DNA of 64,000 nucleotides. It comes from Streptomyces sp. NBC_01717. Lineage in GTDB: Bacteria; Actinomycetota; Actinomycetes; Streptomycetales; Streptomycetaceae. The stretch is from contig NZ_CP109178.1 in assembly GCF_036248255.1 (NCBI RefSeq), positions 5,518,001 to 5,582,000 on the forward strand. Direction: 5' to 3'. Positions within the stretch are counted from its first letter, which is position 1; every line of letters starts with the position of its first letter. Position numbers and translations under genes: made by a program. Below the pieces are notes generated by a model. That model had not been told where the DNA came from. It did no database searches and saw nothing but the letters and a program-made list of their open reading frames with translations. Shown in pieces: positions 8,228 through 17,734 of this stretch.

Positions 8228-9180
8228 GCACCACAGAGCCCGACGCCCTCCTGGGCCCCGCAGACATCCGCGACCTGGCCGCGAAACTGGGGGTACGCCC
8301 CACGAAGCAGCGCGGTCAGAACTTCGTCATCGACGCCAATACGGTCCGCAGGATCGTACGGACCGCGGAGGTCCGTCCGGACGACGTGGTGGTCGAGGTC
8401 GGACCCGGTCTGGGCTCGCTGACCCTGGCGCTGCTGGAGGCGGCGGACCGGGTCGTCGCCGTCGAGATCGACGATGTGCTGGCGGCGGCGCTGCCGGCCA
8501 CGGTCCAGGCCCGGATGCCGCGCCGCGCCGACCGGTTCTCGCTGGTCCACTCCGACGCGATGCTGGTCACGGAGCTGCCGGGCCCGCCGCCCACCGCCCT
8601 GGTCGCCAACCTGCCGTACAACGTGGCCGTGCCGGTCCTGCTGACGATGCTGGAGCGGTTCCCGACCATCGAGCGGACCCTGGTCATGGTGCAGGCCGAG
8701 GTCGCCGACCGGCTGGCCGCCCGGCCGGGCAACAAGGTCTACGGCGTGCCGTCGGTGAAGGCCAACTGGTACGCGGAGGTCAAGCGGGCCGGGTCCATCG
8801 GCCGCACGGTGTTCTGGCCGGCCCCGAACGTCGACTCCGGTCTGGTGTCGCTGGTCCGGCGCACCGAGCCGATCACGACGACCGCGAGCCGGGCCGAGGT
8901 CTTCGCGGTCGTCGACGCGGCGTTCGCTCAGCGCCGCAAGACGCTTCGGGCCGCCCTGGCCGGCTGGGCGGGCTCCGCGCCGGCCGCAGAGGCGGCTCTG
9001 GTCGCGGCCGGGATCTCGCCGAAGACGCGGGGTGAAGCACTGACCGTCGAGGAGTTCGCGGCCATCGCCGAGAACAAGCCGGCGGTGGACGAGCCGGCGG
9101 CGGACTCGTCGAGCGGGAGCAGGCCTGGCGCGGACGAGCCCGCCGGGAACGGGAACGAGTCCACCGGGAGTGGCGAGTGA
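8224..9180 (+). CDS. rsmA: 16S rRNA (adenine1518/1519-N6)-dimethyltransferase RsmA/KsgA
   Basis: 318 residues. It dimethylates the two adjacent adenines in the 3' loop of 16S rRNA. SAM-binding and catalytic motifs: [19 protein letters not shown] (motif X), [18 protein letters not shown] (motif I), VAVEIDDVL (motif II), SDAMLV, and [19 protein letters not shown] (motif IV with NLPY). The basic C-terminal domain includes [15 protein letters not shown]. The last 35 or so residues ([20 protein letters not shown]) are an unstructured acidic tail beyond the usual end. The GTG start overlaps rpfB by 4 nt and the stop overlaps ispE by 4 nt, so the three are one coupled operon. Confidence 0.96.
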   Translation: MSTTEPDALLGPADIRDLAAKLGVRPTKQRGQNFVIDANTVRRIVRTAEVRPDDVVVEVGPGLGSLTLALLEAADRVVAVEIDDVLAAALPATVQARMPRRADRFSLVHSDAMLVTELPGPPPTALVANLPYNVAVPVLLTMLERFPTIERTLVMVQAEVADRLAARPGNKVYGVPSVKANWYAEVKRAGSIGRTVFWPAPNVDSGLVSLVRRTEPITTTASRAEVFAVVDAAFAQRRKTLRAALAGWAGSAPAAEAALVAAGISPKTRGEALTVEEFAAIAENKPAVDEPAADSSSGSRPGADEPAGNGNESTGSGE

Positions 9181-10070
9181 GCGTCACCGTTCGCGTCCCC
9201 GCCAAGGTCAATGTGCAGCTCGCGGTCGGCGCCCCGCGCCCCGACGGCTTCCACGACCTGGCGAACGTCTTCCTCGCCGTCGGGCTCTACGACGAGGTCA
9301 CCGTCAGCCCCGCGGACGCGCTGACCGTCACCTGTTCGGGCCCGGACGCCGCGCAGGTCCCGCTGGACGCCGGCAACCTCGCCGCCCGCGCCGCGATCGC
9401 GCTCGCCGAACGCCACGGCGTCGCCCCCGACGTGCACATTCACATCTCCAAGGACATCCCCGTCGCGGGCGGCATGGCGGGCGGCAGCGCCGACGCCGCA
9501 GCCGCCCTGGTGGCCTGTGACGCCCTCTGGGCCACCGGCGCCACCCGGGACGAACTGCTCGCCATCTGCGCGGAGCTCGGCAGCGACGTGCCGTTCTCCC
9601 TGGTCGGCGGCGCCGCCCTCGGTATCGGCCGCGGCGAGCAGCTGACCCCGATCGACGTCGGCGGCACGTTCCACTGGGTGTTCGCGGTCGCCGACGGCGG
9701 GCTCTCCACCCCGGCCGTCTACGGGGAGTTCGACCGGCTCACCGCGGGCACCGACGTCCCCGCACCGGAAGCCTCGCCGGCCCTCCTCGACGCCCTGCGC
9801 ACCGGCAGCACCGACGTGCTCGCGAAGGCCCTCTCCAACGACCTGCAGCCCGCCGCGCTCTCCCTGCGGCCCTCGCTCGCCGACACCCTCGCCGCCGGCA
9901 CCGGGGCGGGTGCGCTGGCCGCGCTGGTCTCGGGCTCCGGGCCGACCACCGCGTTCCTGGCGGCGGACGCGGAGGCGGCGCGCAGGATCGCGGACACGCT
10001 GCGGACGTCGGGGACCTGCCGGACCGCGCGGGTCGCGGTCTCCCCGGCGCCGGGTGCCACGATCGTCTGA
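9177..10070 (+). CDS. ispE: 4-diphosphocytidyl-2-C-methyl-D-erythritol kinase
   Basis: 297 residues, a GHMP kinase of the MEP isoprenoid pathway that phosphorylates the 2-hydroxyl of CDP-ME. The start [20 protein letters not shown] contains the conserved N-terminal Lys/Asn. The ATP-binding GHMP loop is [20 protein letters not shown] (about residues 93-112), and the C-terminal motif is [14 protein letters not shown]. In Streptomyces the MEP pathway feeds menaquinone, undecaprenyl phosphate and terpenes. GTG at 9177 overlaps rsmA by 4 nt. It is the last gene of the operon; a hairpin follows 25 bp later. Confidence 0.96.
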   Translation: MSVTVRVPAKVNVQLAVGAPRPDGFHDLANVFLAVGLYDEVTVSPADALTVTCSGPDAAQVPLDAGNLAARAAIALAERHGVAPDVHIHISKDIPVAGGMAGGSADAAAALVACDALWATGATRDELLAICAELGSDVPFSLVGGAALGIGRGEQLTPIDVGGTFHWVFAVADGGLSTPAVYGEFDRLTAGTDVPAPEASPALLDALRTGSTDVLAKALSNDLQPAALSLRPSLADTLAAGTGAGALAALVSGSGPTTAFLAADAEAARRIADTLRTSGTCRTARVAVSPAPGATIV

Positions 10071-10076
10071 CCGCGG

Positions 10077-10139
10077 GTACTCAGTCGGGAATTGAGTACG
10101 GTCGCGCTGCCGCCCCCGGGGCATCGGGCGCGACCGTAC
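10077..10139 (+). terminator. Overlapping hairpins after ispE
   Basis: GTACGGTCGCGC (10096-10107) pairs perfectly with GCGCGACCGTAC (10128-10139), a 12-bp stem with a 20-nt loop. A second inverted repeat, GTACTCA (10077-10083) with TGAGTAC (10093-10099), shares the GTAC at 10096-10099, so the two stems compete. The larger stem ends only 4 nt before the next start codon. Likely the ispE terminator; a switch function is possible. Confidence 0.6.
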
Positions 10140-10143
10140 CCAT

Positions 10144-11478
10144 ATGGGATCAAGTGTTCGTGAACTGGCCGGGGCCACCCCGGCCACCCGGGACCGGTAC
10201 ATCGACCTGCTGCGTGTCGCCTCGCTCGGGACGGTCGTCCTCGGGCACTGGCTGATGGCCGCCGTCACCGCCGACGGCGTCGGCAACCTGCTCGCCGTCG
10301 TCCCCGGCCTCCAGCTGCTGACCTGGGTGCTCCAGATCATGCCGGTGTTCTTCTTCGTCGGCGGCTTCTCGCACGCCCTGTCGTACCGCTCCCTCGGCCG
10401 CAAGCAGCCCGCCGGCTCGACGGACTCCGTCTACTCGGCCTTTCTCCGGGCCAGACTGCAGCGGCTGCTGCGCCCCACCATGGTCTTCATCCTGGTCTGG
10501 GGGACGGCCGCGCTGATCGTCCAGCTGCTCGGCGGGGGCGGCGGGCTGACCGGGGTCACGCTGCGGCTGGTGGCCCAGCCGCTCTGGTTCATCGGGATCT
10601 ACCTCGCGATGGTGGCGTTCACACCGCCGCTGCTGAAGCTGCACGACCGGTACGGCTGGGGTGCCTTCGCCGGGCTTGCCGCGGCGGCGGTCGCGGTCGA
10701 CGTGCTGCGGTTCGCCGCCGGTGTCCCGTACATCGCGTTCCTCAATTTCGCGTTCGTCTGGCTCGCCGTGCACCAGCTGGGCTTCCTGCGCGCCGACGGC
10801 CGCATCAGCCGCCCCGCGCTGCTGGCCGGCCCCGGCCTGGCCGCCGCGGCCGCGCTGGTCGCGTTCGGCCCGTATCCGCTCTCCATGGTCGGGATGCCCG
10901 GCGAGAAGATCAGCAACATGGCGCCGCCGACGCTCGCCCTGCTCTGCCACGGCCTGTGGCTGGTCGGCGCGGTCGAGCTGCTGCGCGGCCCCGGCGCCCG
11001 GCTGGTCGCCCGCCCGCGGTTGTGGCGCGGGGTCGTGGCGGCCAACGGGGTGGCGATGACCGCGTTCCTCTGGCACCTCACCGCGATGCTCGGGGTCTAC
11101 GGGGCGATGATCGCCCTGCACGTCCCGCTGCCCGAACCGGCGACCGGCGCCTGGTGGGCGCAGGTGCCGGTACGGATCGCGGTGGCGGCAGCCGTCACGG
11201 CGGGGCTGGTCACCGTCTTCCGCACGTTCGAGCGGCCGGTCACCGCGATACCGGGGAAGGGCTCCGGGCCGGTGTCCGCGCTCGGTGTGACCCTCTGCCT
11301 GTTCGGGGTGCTCGGGGTGTCGATGGTCGGGTTCGGCGGGCTGCTGGACGGGCATACGGCGGTGCTGATCGCCGTACGGGTCAGCGCCCCGACGGCCGTC
11401 GCGATGGCGCTGGGCGGCTGGCTGCTGGTGGAACGGGCGGGGCGGGGGAGGCGGGCCGGGGACGGAAGCCCCGGGTGA
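10144..11478 (+). CDS. Acyltransferase 3 family integral membrane protein
   Basis: 444 residues with about ten transmembrane helices. The N-terminal TRDRYIDLLRVASLGTVVLGHWL carries the Arg and His signature of membrane O-acyltransferases (acyltransferase_3/OafA type), followed by MPVFFFVGGFSHALSYRS. These enzymes acylate sugars, cell-wall polymers or lipids on the outer face of the membrane; the substrate here cannot be inferred. No ribosome-binding site is visible before the ATG, which sits 4 nt after a strong hairpin, so translation could be leaderless or start elsewhere. It stands alone, convergent with the next gene (11-nt gap). Confidence 0.85.
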   Translation: MGSSVRELAGATPATRDRYIDLLRVASLGTVVLGHWLMAAVTADGVGNLLAVVPGLQLLTWVLQIMPVFFFVGGFSHALSYRSLGRKQPAGSTDSVYSAFLRARLQRLLRPTMVFILVWGTAALIVQLLGGGGGLTGVTLRLVAQPLWFIGIYLAMVAFTPPLLKLHDRYGWGAFAGLAAAAVAVDVLRFAAGVPYIAFLNFAFVWLAVHQLGFLRADGRISRPALLAGPGLAAAAALVAFGPYPLSMVGMPGEKISNMAPPTLALLCHGLWLVGAVELLRGPGARLVARPRLWRGVVAANGVAMTAFLWHLTAMLGVYGAMIALHVPLPEPATGAWWAQVPVRIAVAAAVTAGLVTVFRTFERPVTAIPGKGSGPVSALGVTLCLFGVLGVSMVGFGGLLDGHTAVLIAVRVSAPTAVAMALGGWLLVERAGRGRRAGDGSPG

Positions 11479-11489
11479 CCCCCGCCCGG

Positions 11490-12593
11490 CTATGCCGGGC
11501 GCGGTGCCGTACAGCCGTGCCGTTGCGCCGATGCGTCGGCGAACCGCCGGAGCGCCGCCCGCAGGCCCTTGTGGTCCACGGCCGGGGCGGCCGTGTCGCG
11601 CCGGACGTCGTCGCGCAGGGTCCCGACCTCGTACACCGCCACGCCGCCCGCTCCAGGGCACTGGGCGACCAGGGTGTAGGTGCCGTCCTCCGTATCGACG
11701 GGGCCCTTGCCGTCGCGGGCCTTGTCGTGCGACGCGTAGCGCAGGTCGTCCCGCTTCTCCTGGCCGAACAGGCTGTAGTACGCGGTGAAGCCGTACAGCC
11801 TCGCGCCTTGGAGCCCGCCGAGTTCGCAGCTCTCCAGAGGCGCCGGGGCGGCGGCGGTCTCCACCGCGGTGCGCACACCCCACCGCTGGGCCGTTGTCGG
11901 GGACAGCAGCCCCGCGCAGGTGCCGTCCGCGGTCGTCAGCGGCTTGTAGTCCCAGTCGGTCATGGTGACCCCGACATCCTTCACCGGCCTTCCGAGGGGT
12001 GCGGCGCACTCGACGCGGTGCGTGTACGCCGTCGCCGTACCGGTCAGCACGGCGGTGAGTCGCTCGCGGGCCGCGGGGTCGTCGAAGCCCCCCTCGCCGA
12101 ACTCCGCGTCGACCGTCATCACCAGCCCGTTCCCGGGCTCCTTGCCGCAGTCGAGCAACAGGGACGCCCGCGCCTCGTCCTGGTCGTACGCGTCGTCCGG
12201 GGAGAAGGCGAAGGAGCCCGTCCAGCCGTGCCCCAACGGGGCATCGAAGCCACTCGCGTCGACGGCGGCGAAGCGGGCGTCCGCGTCGCGGACCCGCAGT
12301 GTGAGACCGGCCGGGCCGTCCTTGTGCCTGTCGGCCGCGCTCACCGAGCAGCGCCATCCGCCGGACGTGTGGTCGTCGGAGGACTTCAGCTCGATGCCCC
12401 GGAACAGCTTTCGCACCTGGCCGGCCGCCAGGTCTCCGTCGCAGACCGAGTCAAGGGCCCGGTCGTGGCGCCAGGAGCCGTAGCCGCCCGACAGCAAGAA
12501 GAATCCGCCCACCGCCACGACAGCCACCGCCGTCCAGACGGCCGTGAGGCGTATGCGCCGCCTGCGCCAGTAGCGGTCGTCGCTCACTTCCAT
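11490..12593 (-). CDS. Membrane-anchored hypothetical protein, paralogue of the next gene
   Basis: 367 residues: a short basic cytoplasmic head (MEVSDDRYWRRRRIRLTAVW), one anchor (TAVAVVAVGGFFLLSGGYG), then a large extracytoplasmic domain with several Cys (SVCDGDL, WRCSV, LLLDCGKE, ESCEL, VAQCPG) that could form disulfides. It resembles the product of the upstream gene in plan (anchor, C-x-G-x-L-x-x-x-x-V, repeated Cys and a shared ERLTA-like segment), so the pair looks like an old tandem duplication. The start overlaps the upstream stop by 10 nt, indicating one operon. No known domain is recognised; a Streptomyces-specific secreted or cell-surface function is possible. Confidence 0.75.
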   Translation of the reverse strand: MEVSDDRYWRRRRIRLTAVWTAVAVVAVGGFFLLSGGYGSWRHDRALDSVCDGDLAAGQVRKLFRGIELKSSDDHTSGGWRCSVSAADRHKDGPAGLTLRVRDADARFAAVDASGFDAPLGHGWTGSFAFSPDDAYDQDEARASLLLDCGKEPGNGLVMTVDAEFGEGGFDDPAARERLTAVLTGTATAYTHRVECAAPLGRPVKDVGVTMTDWDYKPLTTADGTCAGLLSPTTAQRWGVRTAVETAAAPAPLESCELGGLQGARLYGFTAYYSLFGQEKRDDLRYASHDKARDGKGPVDTEDGTYTLVAQCPGAGGVAVYEVGTLRDDVRRDTAAPAVDHKGLRAALRRFADASAQRHGCTAPRPA

Positions 12594-13708
12594 ACCTTCC
12601 CCAGGATCCTGGTGTCACGGCAGTCGGCGGAGTCCAGATACGCGTCGACGAGCCCGTCGATGCGGGCGACCGAGAGTGCGCGGGTGGCGGTGTCCACCGT
12701 TACCCGGCTCAGCGTCCGGCCCTTCGCGCACACCGATTCGGCCCACACGGCGAGCGGATAACTGCGCTGGTCGGCCGTCGTCGCCGGGCTGTCCGTGAGC
12801 GCGGCGAGCTCCGCCCCGTACTCGCCCCGCACCTCGGGCAGCACCGCGCCCCACCAGCTCGCGGACGAGACCGCGGCGACCTGGTCCTGGAGGGTCGGGG
12901 TGTCCGCGCGCTGCAGGGAGAGGGAACAGGCACGCGCCCAGTCATGGCTCGCGCCCTGGTTACCGTGGTCCGCGCGGGCCCAGCCGTCGTCGCCGAGCAG
13001 CCCCGGCCGGAACCAGCGGCAGGACGCCGGATTCTCGTCTGAGTCCCGGTAGTCGTTCACGGGCCTCGGCAGTGGCCGTACGTCCGAGGGCTCGACCGCC
13101 GTCCCGCCGCAGTGGCTCTTCTCACGTACGTCGTTGGCGACGGCGGTCACCGCCTCACCCAGTTGCGGTTCCAGGCGTGCTTCCCGGTCGTCCTCGGTGT
13201 TCAGCGAGGCATGGACGCGGAAGCGGGTCACCGGCCGGGGATAGCCGGGCAGCCCGGTGGGGCACGCGGCCGTCACCTGGGTCGTGGCCCTCTCGTACGC
13301 GGTGGCCCACCTGGGTTCCTCCTCGTACGGCGAGGTGCTCAGGAGATCGCTGAGCCGGACGCCCCGCAGCGGTGCGTCGAGCACGGGCACCACCGTCACA
13401 TCGAGGCTGCCCTCTTCGCCCCACTCGACGGAACACGTCATCAGCGTCCGCGGCCCGTGGCCGGACCGTCCGGTCAGGTCCAGATCCGTCCGCAGCCGCC
13501 AGGTCTCGTCGTCGGGCAGGACGCCGTGTACGGCCCGCTCGGGCAGAACGCCCGCGCAGGCTGTGGCCAGGACATCGGCATTGTGGTCTTCGCGCCGCTG
13601 GAACCGGACCAGGACCAGGCCCGTCACCATTGCCGCGAGCAGCACCACCACGGTCAGCTTCGGCAGCCATCGATGCCGCACGAATCGCGCCCATACCGTC
13701 GCCGCCAT
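12584..13708 (-). CDS. Membrane-anchored hypothetical protein (first of tandem pair)
   Basis: 374 residues starting MAATVWARFVRHRWLPKLTV, followed by an anchor (VVLLAAMVTGLVLVRF) and an extracytoplasmic domain with spaced Cys (ATACAGVLPERAV, TLMTCSVEWG, TAACPTG, KSHCGGT, ASCRWF, RACSL, ESVCAKG, SADCRD). ATG 13708 is chosen because it directly precedes the basic/hydrophobic anchor; the frame extends to 13753. The plan matches the downstream partner, with which it overlaps by 10 nt. Divergent from the ABC-F gene with about 95 bp between the starts. Function unknown. Confidence 0.75.
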   Translation of the reverse strand: MAATVWARFVRHRWLPKLTVVVLLAAMVTGLVLVRFQRREDHNADVLATACAGVLPERAVHGVLPDDETWRLRTDLDLTGRSGHGPRTLMTCSVEWGEEGSLDVTVVPVLDAPLRGVRLSDLLSTSPYEEEPRWATAYERATTQVTAACPTGLPGYPRPVTRFRVHASLNTEDDREARLEPQLGEAVTAVANDVREKSHCGGTAVEPSDVRPLPRPVNDYRDSDENPASCRWFRPGLLGDDGWARADHGNQGASHDWARACSLSLQRADTPTLQDQVAAVSSASWWGAVLPEVRGEYGAELAALTDSPATTADQRSYPLAVWAESVCAKGRTLSRVTVDTATRALSVARIDGLVDAYLDSADCRDTRILGKVWK

Positions 13709-13803
13709 CGCGAGCCCCCGCCTCTTGATCGATCGCTGCACGCTATCGCACACGCCGAGGCGACTACCCTGGGATGTCGATCGATCCCCCAGTCAGGAGT
13801 GAA

Positions 13804-15618
13804 ATGGCCGTCAATCTGGTCAATGTCGAGCAGGTCAGCAAGGTGTACGGCACCCGTGCCCTGCTCGACGGTGTGTCCCTCGGTGTGTCCGAGGGGGACC
13901 GGATCGGTGTCGTCGGCCGTAACGGCGACGGCAAGACGACCCTCATCCGGATGCTCGCCAAGCTGGAGGAGGCGGACACCGGCCGCGTCACCCACAACGG
14001 TGGCCTGCGTCTCGGTGTCCTCACACAGCACGATTCGCTCGACCCGAAGGCGACGGTCCGCCACGAGGTCATCGGCGATCTCGCCGACCACGAGTGGGCG
14101 GGCAACGCCAAGATCCGTGACGTGCTGACCGGACTCTTCGGCGGGCTGGACCTGCCCGGCTTCGAGCTCGGCCTGGACACCGTCATCGCCCCGCTCTCCG
14201 GCGGCGAGCGGCGCCGGATCGCGCTCGCCAAGCTGCTCATCGCCGAACAGGACCTGATCGTCCTCGACGAGCCGACCAACCACCTCGATGTCGAGGGCAT
14301 CTCCTGGCTGGCCCGGCACCTGCAGAGCCGGCGCTCGGCCCTGGTCTGCGTCACCCACGACCGGTGGTTCCTCGACCAGGTCTGTACGCGTATGTGGGAC
14401 GTCCAGCGCGGCACGGTCCACGAGTACGAGGGCGGCTACAGCGACTACGTGTTCGCCCGGGCCGAGCGGGAGCGGATCGCCGCGACCGAGGAGTCCAAGC
14501 GGCAGAACCTGATGCGCAAGGAGCTGGCCTGGCTGCGGCGCGGCGCCCCCGCCCGTACGTCGAAGCCGCGCTACCGCATCGAGGCCGCCAACGAGCTGAT
14601 CGCCGATGTGCCGCCGCCGCGCGACACCAGCGAGCTGATGAAGTTCGCCAACGCACGACTCGGTAAGACCGTCTTCGACCTGGAGGACGTGACCGTCCAG
14701 GCCGGACCCAAGACGCTGCTCACCCACCTCACCTGGCACCTCGGCCCCGGCGACCGGATCGGCCTGGTCGGGATCAACGGTGCGGGCAAGACCTCGCTGC
14801 TGCGGGCGCTCGCCGAGGCGGCCCGCACCCAGGGCGAGGAGCAGCCCGCGGCCGGGAAGATCGTCGTCGGCAAGACCGTCAAGCTCGCCTACCTCTCCCA
14901 GGAGGTCACCGAGCTCAAGCCCAATCTGCGGGTGCTGGAGGCCGTGCAGCAGGTACGGGACCGGGTCGACCTCGGCAAGGGCCGGGAGATGACCGCGGGC
15001 CAGCTCTGCGAGCAGTTCGGCTTCTCGAAGGAGAAGCAGTGGACCCCGGTGGGTGACCTGTCGGGCGGTGAGCGGCGACGGCTGCAGATCCTGCGGCTGC
15101 TGATGGACGAGCCGAACGTTCTCTTCCTCGACGAGCCCACCAACGACCTCGACATCGAGACCCTGACCCAGCTGGAGGACCTCCTCGACGGCTGGCCGGG
15201 ATCGATGATCGTGATCTCCCACGACCGGTTCTTCATCGAGCGGACCACGGACCGGGTGATGGCGCTGCTCGGCGACGCCACGCTGCGGATGCTGCCGCGC
15301 GGTATCGACGAGTACATCGAGCGCAGGCGGCGGATGGAGGAGGCGGCCGTACCCGCCTCGGCGCCCACCGCGGCGAAGGAGGCGCCGGCCGCCGCCGCGG
15401 TCTCGCCGCAGGCCGCCCGCGCCGCCAAGAAGGAACTGCAGAAGATCGAGCGGCAGCTCGACAAGATGTCGAGCAGGGAGACGACCCTGCACGCGCAGAT
15501 CGCCGACAACGCCACGGACTTCGAGAAGGTGGCGAAGCTCGACGCGGAACTGCGGGAACTGGTCGTGGAGCGCGACGAGTTGGAGATGCGCTGGCTGGAA
15601 CTGGCCGAGGACGCCTGA
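13804..15618 (+). CDS. ABC-F family ATPase (Uup/EttA-like)
   Basis: 604 residues, two ABC ATPase cassettes with no membrane segments. First: Walker A GRNGDGKTT, signature LSGGERRR, Walker B LIVLDEPTNHLDVE. Second: Walker A GINGAGKTS, signature LSGGERRR, Walker B VLFLDEPTNDLDIE. An inter-domain linker of about 80 residues (FARAERERIAATEESKRQNL) is the P-site tRNA interaction motif region. The C-terminal extension is a coiled coil (AARAAKKELQKIERQLDKMS) as in Uup. ABC-F proteins act on the ribosome, rescuing stalled complexes or protecting from antibiotics; the two are not separable from sequence. ATG 13804 has AGGAG 3 bases upstream. Confidence 0.92.
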   Translation: MAVNLVNVEQVSKVYGTRALLDGVSLGVSEGDRIGVVGRNGDGKTTLIRMLAKLEEADTGRVTHNGGLRLGVLTQHDSLDPKATVRHEVIGDLADHEWAGNAKIRDVLTGLFGGLDLPGFELGLDTVIAPLSGGERRRIALAKLLIAEQDLIVLDEPTNHLDVEGISWLARHLQSRRSALVCVTHDRWFLDQVCTRMWDVQRGTVHEYEGGYSDYVFARAERERIAATEESKRQNLMRKELAWLRRGAPARTSKPRYRIEAANELIADVPPPRDTSELMKFANARLGKTVFDLEDVTVQAGPKTLLTHLTWHLGPGDRIGLVGINGAGKTSLLRALAEAARTQGEEQPAAGKIVVGKTVKLAYLSQEVTELKPNLRVLEAVQQVRDRVDLGKGREMTAGQLCEQFGFSKEKQWTPVGDLSGGERRRLQILRLLMDEPNVLFLDEPTNDLDIETLTQLEDLLDGWPGSMIVISHDRFFIERTTDRVMALLGDATLRMLPRGIDEYIERRRRMEEAAVPASAPTAAKEAPAAAAVSPQAARAAKKELQKIERQLDKMSSRETTLHAQIADNATDFEKVAKLDAELRELVVERDELEMRWLELAEDA

Positions 15619-15732
15619 TCGCTGACGTGCCTTCGGCGTGACCGGTGGGGTCTGTGGGGCGGGTGGTAGAAAGTAGGCTCGCCCGGCGCAGGTGCAGATG
15701 CCGGACCGATCCGCGCGAAGGGGGACGTGCTG

Positions 15733-17508
15733 ATGGCCCAGCCGCCCGGCCAGCAACCGCCGCAGGGAAGCTTCGGGGATCCGTACGATCCACCGCCGGA
15801 GTCGGTCCAGCCGTCGCCACCCGGATACGGCTCCGCGCCGCCGCCCGGTCAGGCCGCGGGACCGTACGGGGCGCCGGTACAGCCGGGCCCGTACGGCACA
15901 CCCGCTCAGCCGGGTCCGTACGGCGTTCCGCAGCCCGGGCCGTACAACGCGCCGACTCAGCCCGGGCCGTACGGCTATCCGTCGTCGCCGCAGCCCGGAT
16001 ACGGCTACCCGCAGCAGCAGTCGCAGCAGCCCCCGCCGCCCGGTGGCGGAGGGTTCTTCAGGGGCGGACGCGGTGCGGTCATCGGTGCCGTGCTCGCGGT
16101 GGTGCTGCTGGCCGGCGGTGGCATCTGGTTCGCCACCAGCGGGGGCGACGACGAGTCGAAGCCCACGGCAAGGGCGAGCACCGACCCCGGGCCGGGCGCC
16201 ACCGGCGGCGGGGGCGGCGGGGGCGGCGGCAAGGCCGAGGACCGAGGCATGCACGACCTCGGTGCCGAGGCCGACGCGCTCAATGCCCAGCGCAGGCCGG
16301 GCGAGGCGAAGGTCCTCTGGCTCCAGGAAGGCGGCGTCGACCTGCCGCGCAACGGCTCGGACGTGTACGGCCCCTGGATCGTCGGCGACACTGTCGTCAA
16401 GGCCATGTTCCGGACGGTCTCCGGCTACTCCGTCACCGACGGCAGCCGGAAATGGAGTCTTCGTATGCCGTCGAGTCTGTGCGCGGCGCCTTCGCAGCCC
16501 ACCGTGGACGGCAAGATCGTCTTCGGAATCGAGACCGGCACCGCGGACGACGCGCTCTGCAACTCCCTCCAGATGGTCGACCTCACGACCGGCAAGGCCG
16601 GCTGGCGCAAGACATACCGGCGCCAGGGTGCCTGGGATCTGCTGTCCGACGTCTCGATGGCGATCAACGGCGACACCGTGACCGTGGGGCGCACCAGCAG
16701 GACGGACGCCTTCCGAGTCAGCGACGGCGCGGTGCTCTTCGGCGAACTGCCGGGCAACTGCCAGCCGTTCGGCTTCGCCAGCGGCCCCGTGGCGATCGCC
16801 GCCACCAGTTGCCAGACCGCGGCCGACGACCACAAGGAGCAGCAGGTGCAGCGGATCGATCCGGTCACCGGAAAGGTCCAGTGGACGTACAAGGTCAAGA
16901 AGGGCTGGGAGGTTGCACAGTTCTACTCGGTCGGCCCGCTGGTCGTCTCGCTGAAGCAGGAGGACAAGTGGGCGATCATCGTGCTCAACGAGAACGGCAC
17001 CTATCGGTCCCAACTGGTCGGCGGCACCGACGACTACGGGACGAAGTGCGGCGGTGACCTTCTCACCGAGGGCAAGAACCTCGACAACTGTCTCGGGGTG
17101 GCGGCCGACGACCGGATGGTCTACCTGGCGACCAAGCCCCCCGAGGACGACCTCACCCCCACCAACAAGGTCGTCGCCTTCGATCTGAACACCGGTCAGG
17201 CGAAGTGGAAGGCCGCGGCCCCGGCCGGACAGACCCTGATGCCGATACGGACGGAGGGCGGCAGGCTGCTGATGTATCTCGCCGCCGGGAAGAACAAGGG
17301 CGGCGGCATCGCGTCCCTCCCGCCGGCCGGTGGCACGCCGCAGATGGTGCTGCGGCACCCGGCAGCGGCCTCCATGGTGGAGCGCGGCTTCTTCGATTCC
17401 AGGGTCGCCTATCAGAACGGGCGTTGCCTCCTCATGCACGCGAGGATCAGCGGGATCGACGACGAGGACGAGAAATCGATGAAGTCGATGGCGGGCTTCG
17501 GCAGCTGA
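15733..17508 (+). CDS. Membrane-anchored PQQ-like beta-propeller protein 1
   Basis: 591 residues. Residues 1-100 are a cytoplasmic Gly/Pro/Tyr/Gln-rich tail with repeats such as PGPYG and GYGYPQQ. One membrane anchor follows (VIGAVLAVVLLAGGGIWFAT), then a Gly-rich linker. The extracytoplasmic part is built of PQQ-like propeller blades: W-L-Q start (KVLWLQEGGVDLPRNGSDVY), DLTTGKAGWRKTY, RIDPVTGKVQWTYKV, AFDLNTGQAKWKAAAPAG. The blades carry the conserved Trp but no PQQ-dehydrogenase catalytic residues, so it is a scaffold or sensor rather than an enzyme. The ATG at 15733 has AAGGGGG 8 bases upstream; GTG 15727 is too close. First of three tandem paralogues. Confidence 0.88.
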   Translation: MAQPPGQQPPQGSFGDPYDPPPESVQPSPPGYGSAPPPGQAAGPYGAPVQPGPYGTPAQPGPYGVPQPGPYNAPTQPGPYGYPSSPQPGYGYPQQQSQQPPPPGGGGFFRGGRGAVIGAVLAVVLLAGGGIWFATSGGDDESKPTARASTDPGPGATGGGGGGGGGKAEDRGMHDLGAEADALNAQRRPGEAKVLWLQEGGVDLPRNGSDVYGPWIVGDTVVKAMFRTVSGYSVTDGSRKWSLRMPSSLCAAPSQPTVDGKIVFGIETGTADDALCNSLQMVDLTTGKAGWRKTYRRQGAWDLLSDVSMAINGDTVTVGRTSRTDAFRVSDGAVLFGELPGNCQPFGFASGPVAIAATSCQTAADDHKEQQVQRIDPVTGKVQWTYKVKKGWEVAQFYSVGPLVVSLKQEDKWAIIVLNENGTYRSQLVGGTDDYGTKCGGDLLTEGKNLDNCLGVAADDRMVYLATKPPEDDLTPTNKVVAFDLNTGQAKWKAAAPAGQTLMPIRTEGGRLLMYLAAGKNKGGGIASLPPAGGTPQMVLRHPAAASMVERGFFDSRVAYQNGRCLLMHARISGIDDEDEKSMKSMAGFGS

Positions 17509-17734
17509 CGGGCCGAGGCGTAACGAGGGCATCACGGCGCGGTTCTCCCTTGGGAACAGGGGGCGGACCGACTCGGTGTCCGATGCGTCGCGGGTGGTAC
17601 AAAGAAGCCCCGCTCGACTGTCGTAACGCCGCGGAAGCCATGCCCGATTCGCTCCTTTCCGAGGGGAATTCAGCCCAGCGGAATCGCGGGGGAGACCGGA
17701 ACGGGCACCGGACCGCACGAAGGGGGACGTGCTG

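Noticed and set aside
13654..17718. Very long minus-strand open frame (1354 codons) antisense to the ABC-F and first propeller genes
   Set aside because: Its composition is Arg/Leu/Val/Gly-rich with no recognisable domain, and it lies wholly opposite well-supported genes. This is a typical high-GC shadow frame.
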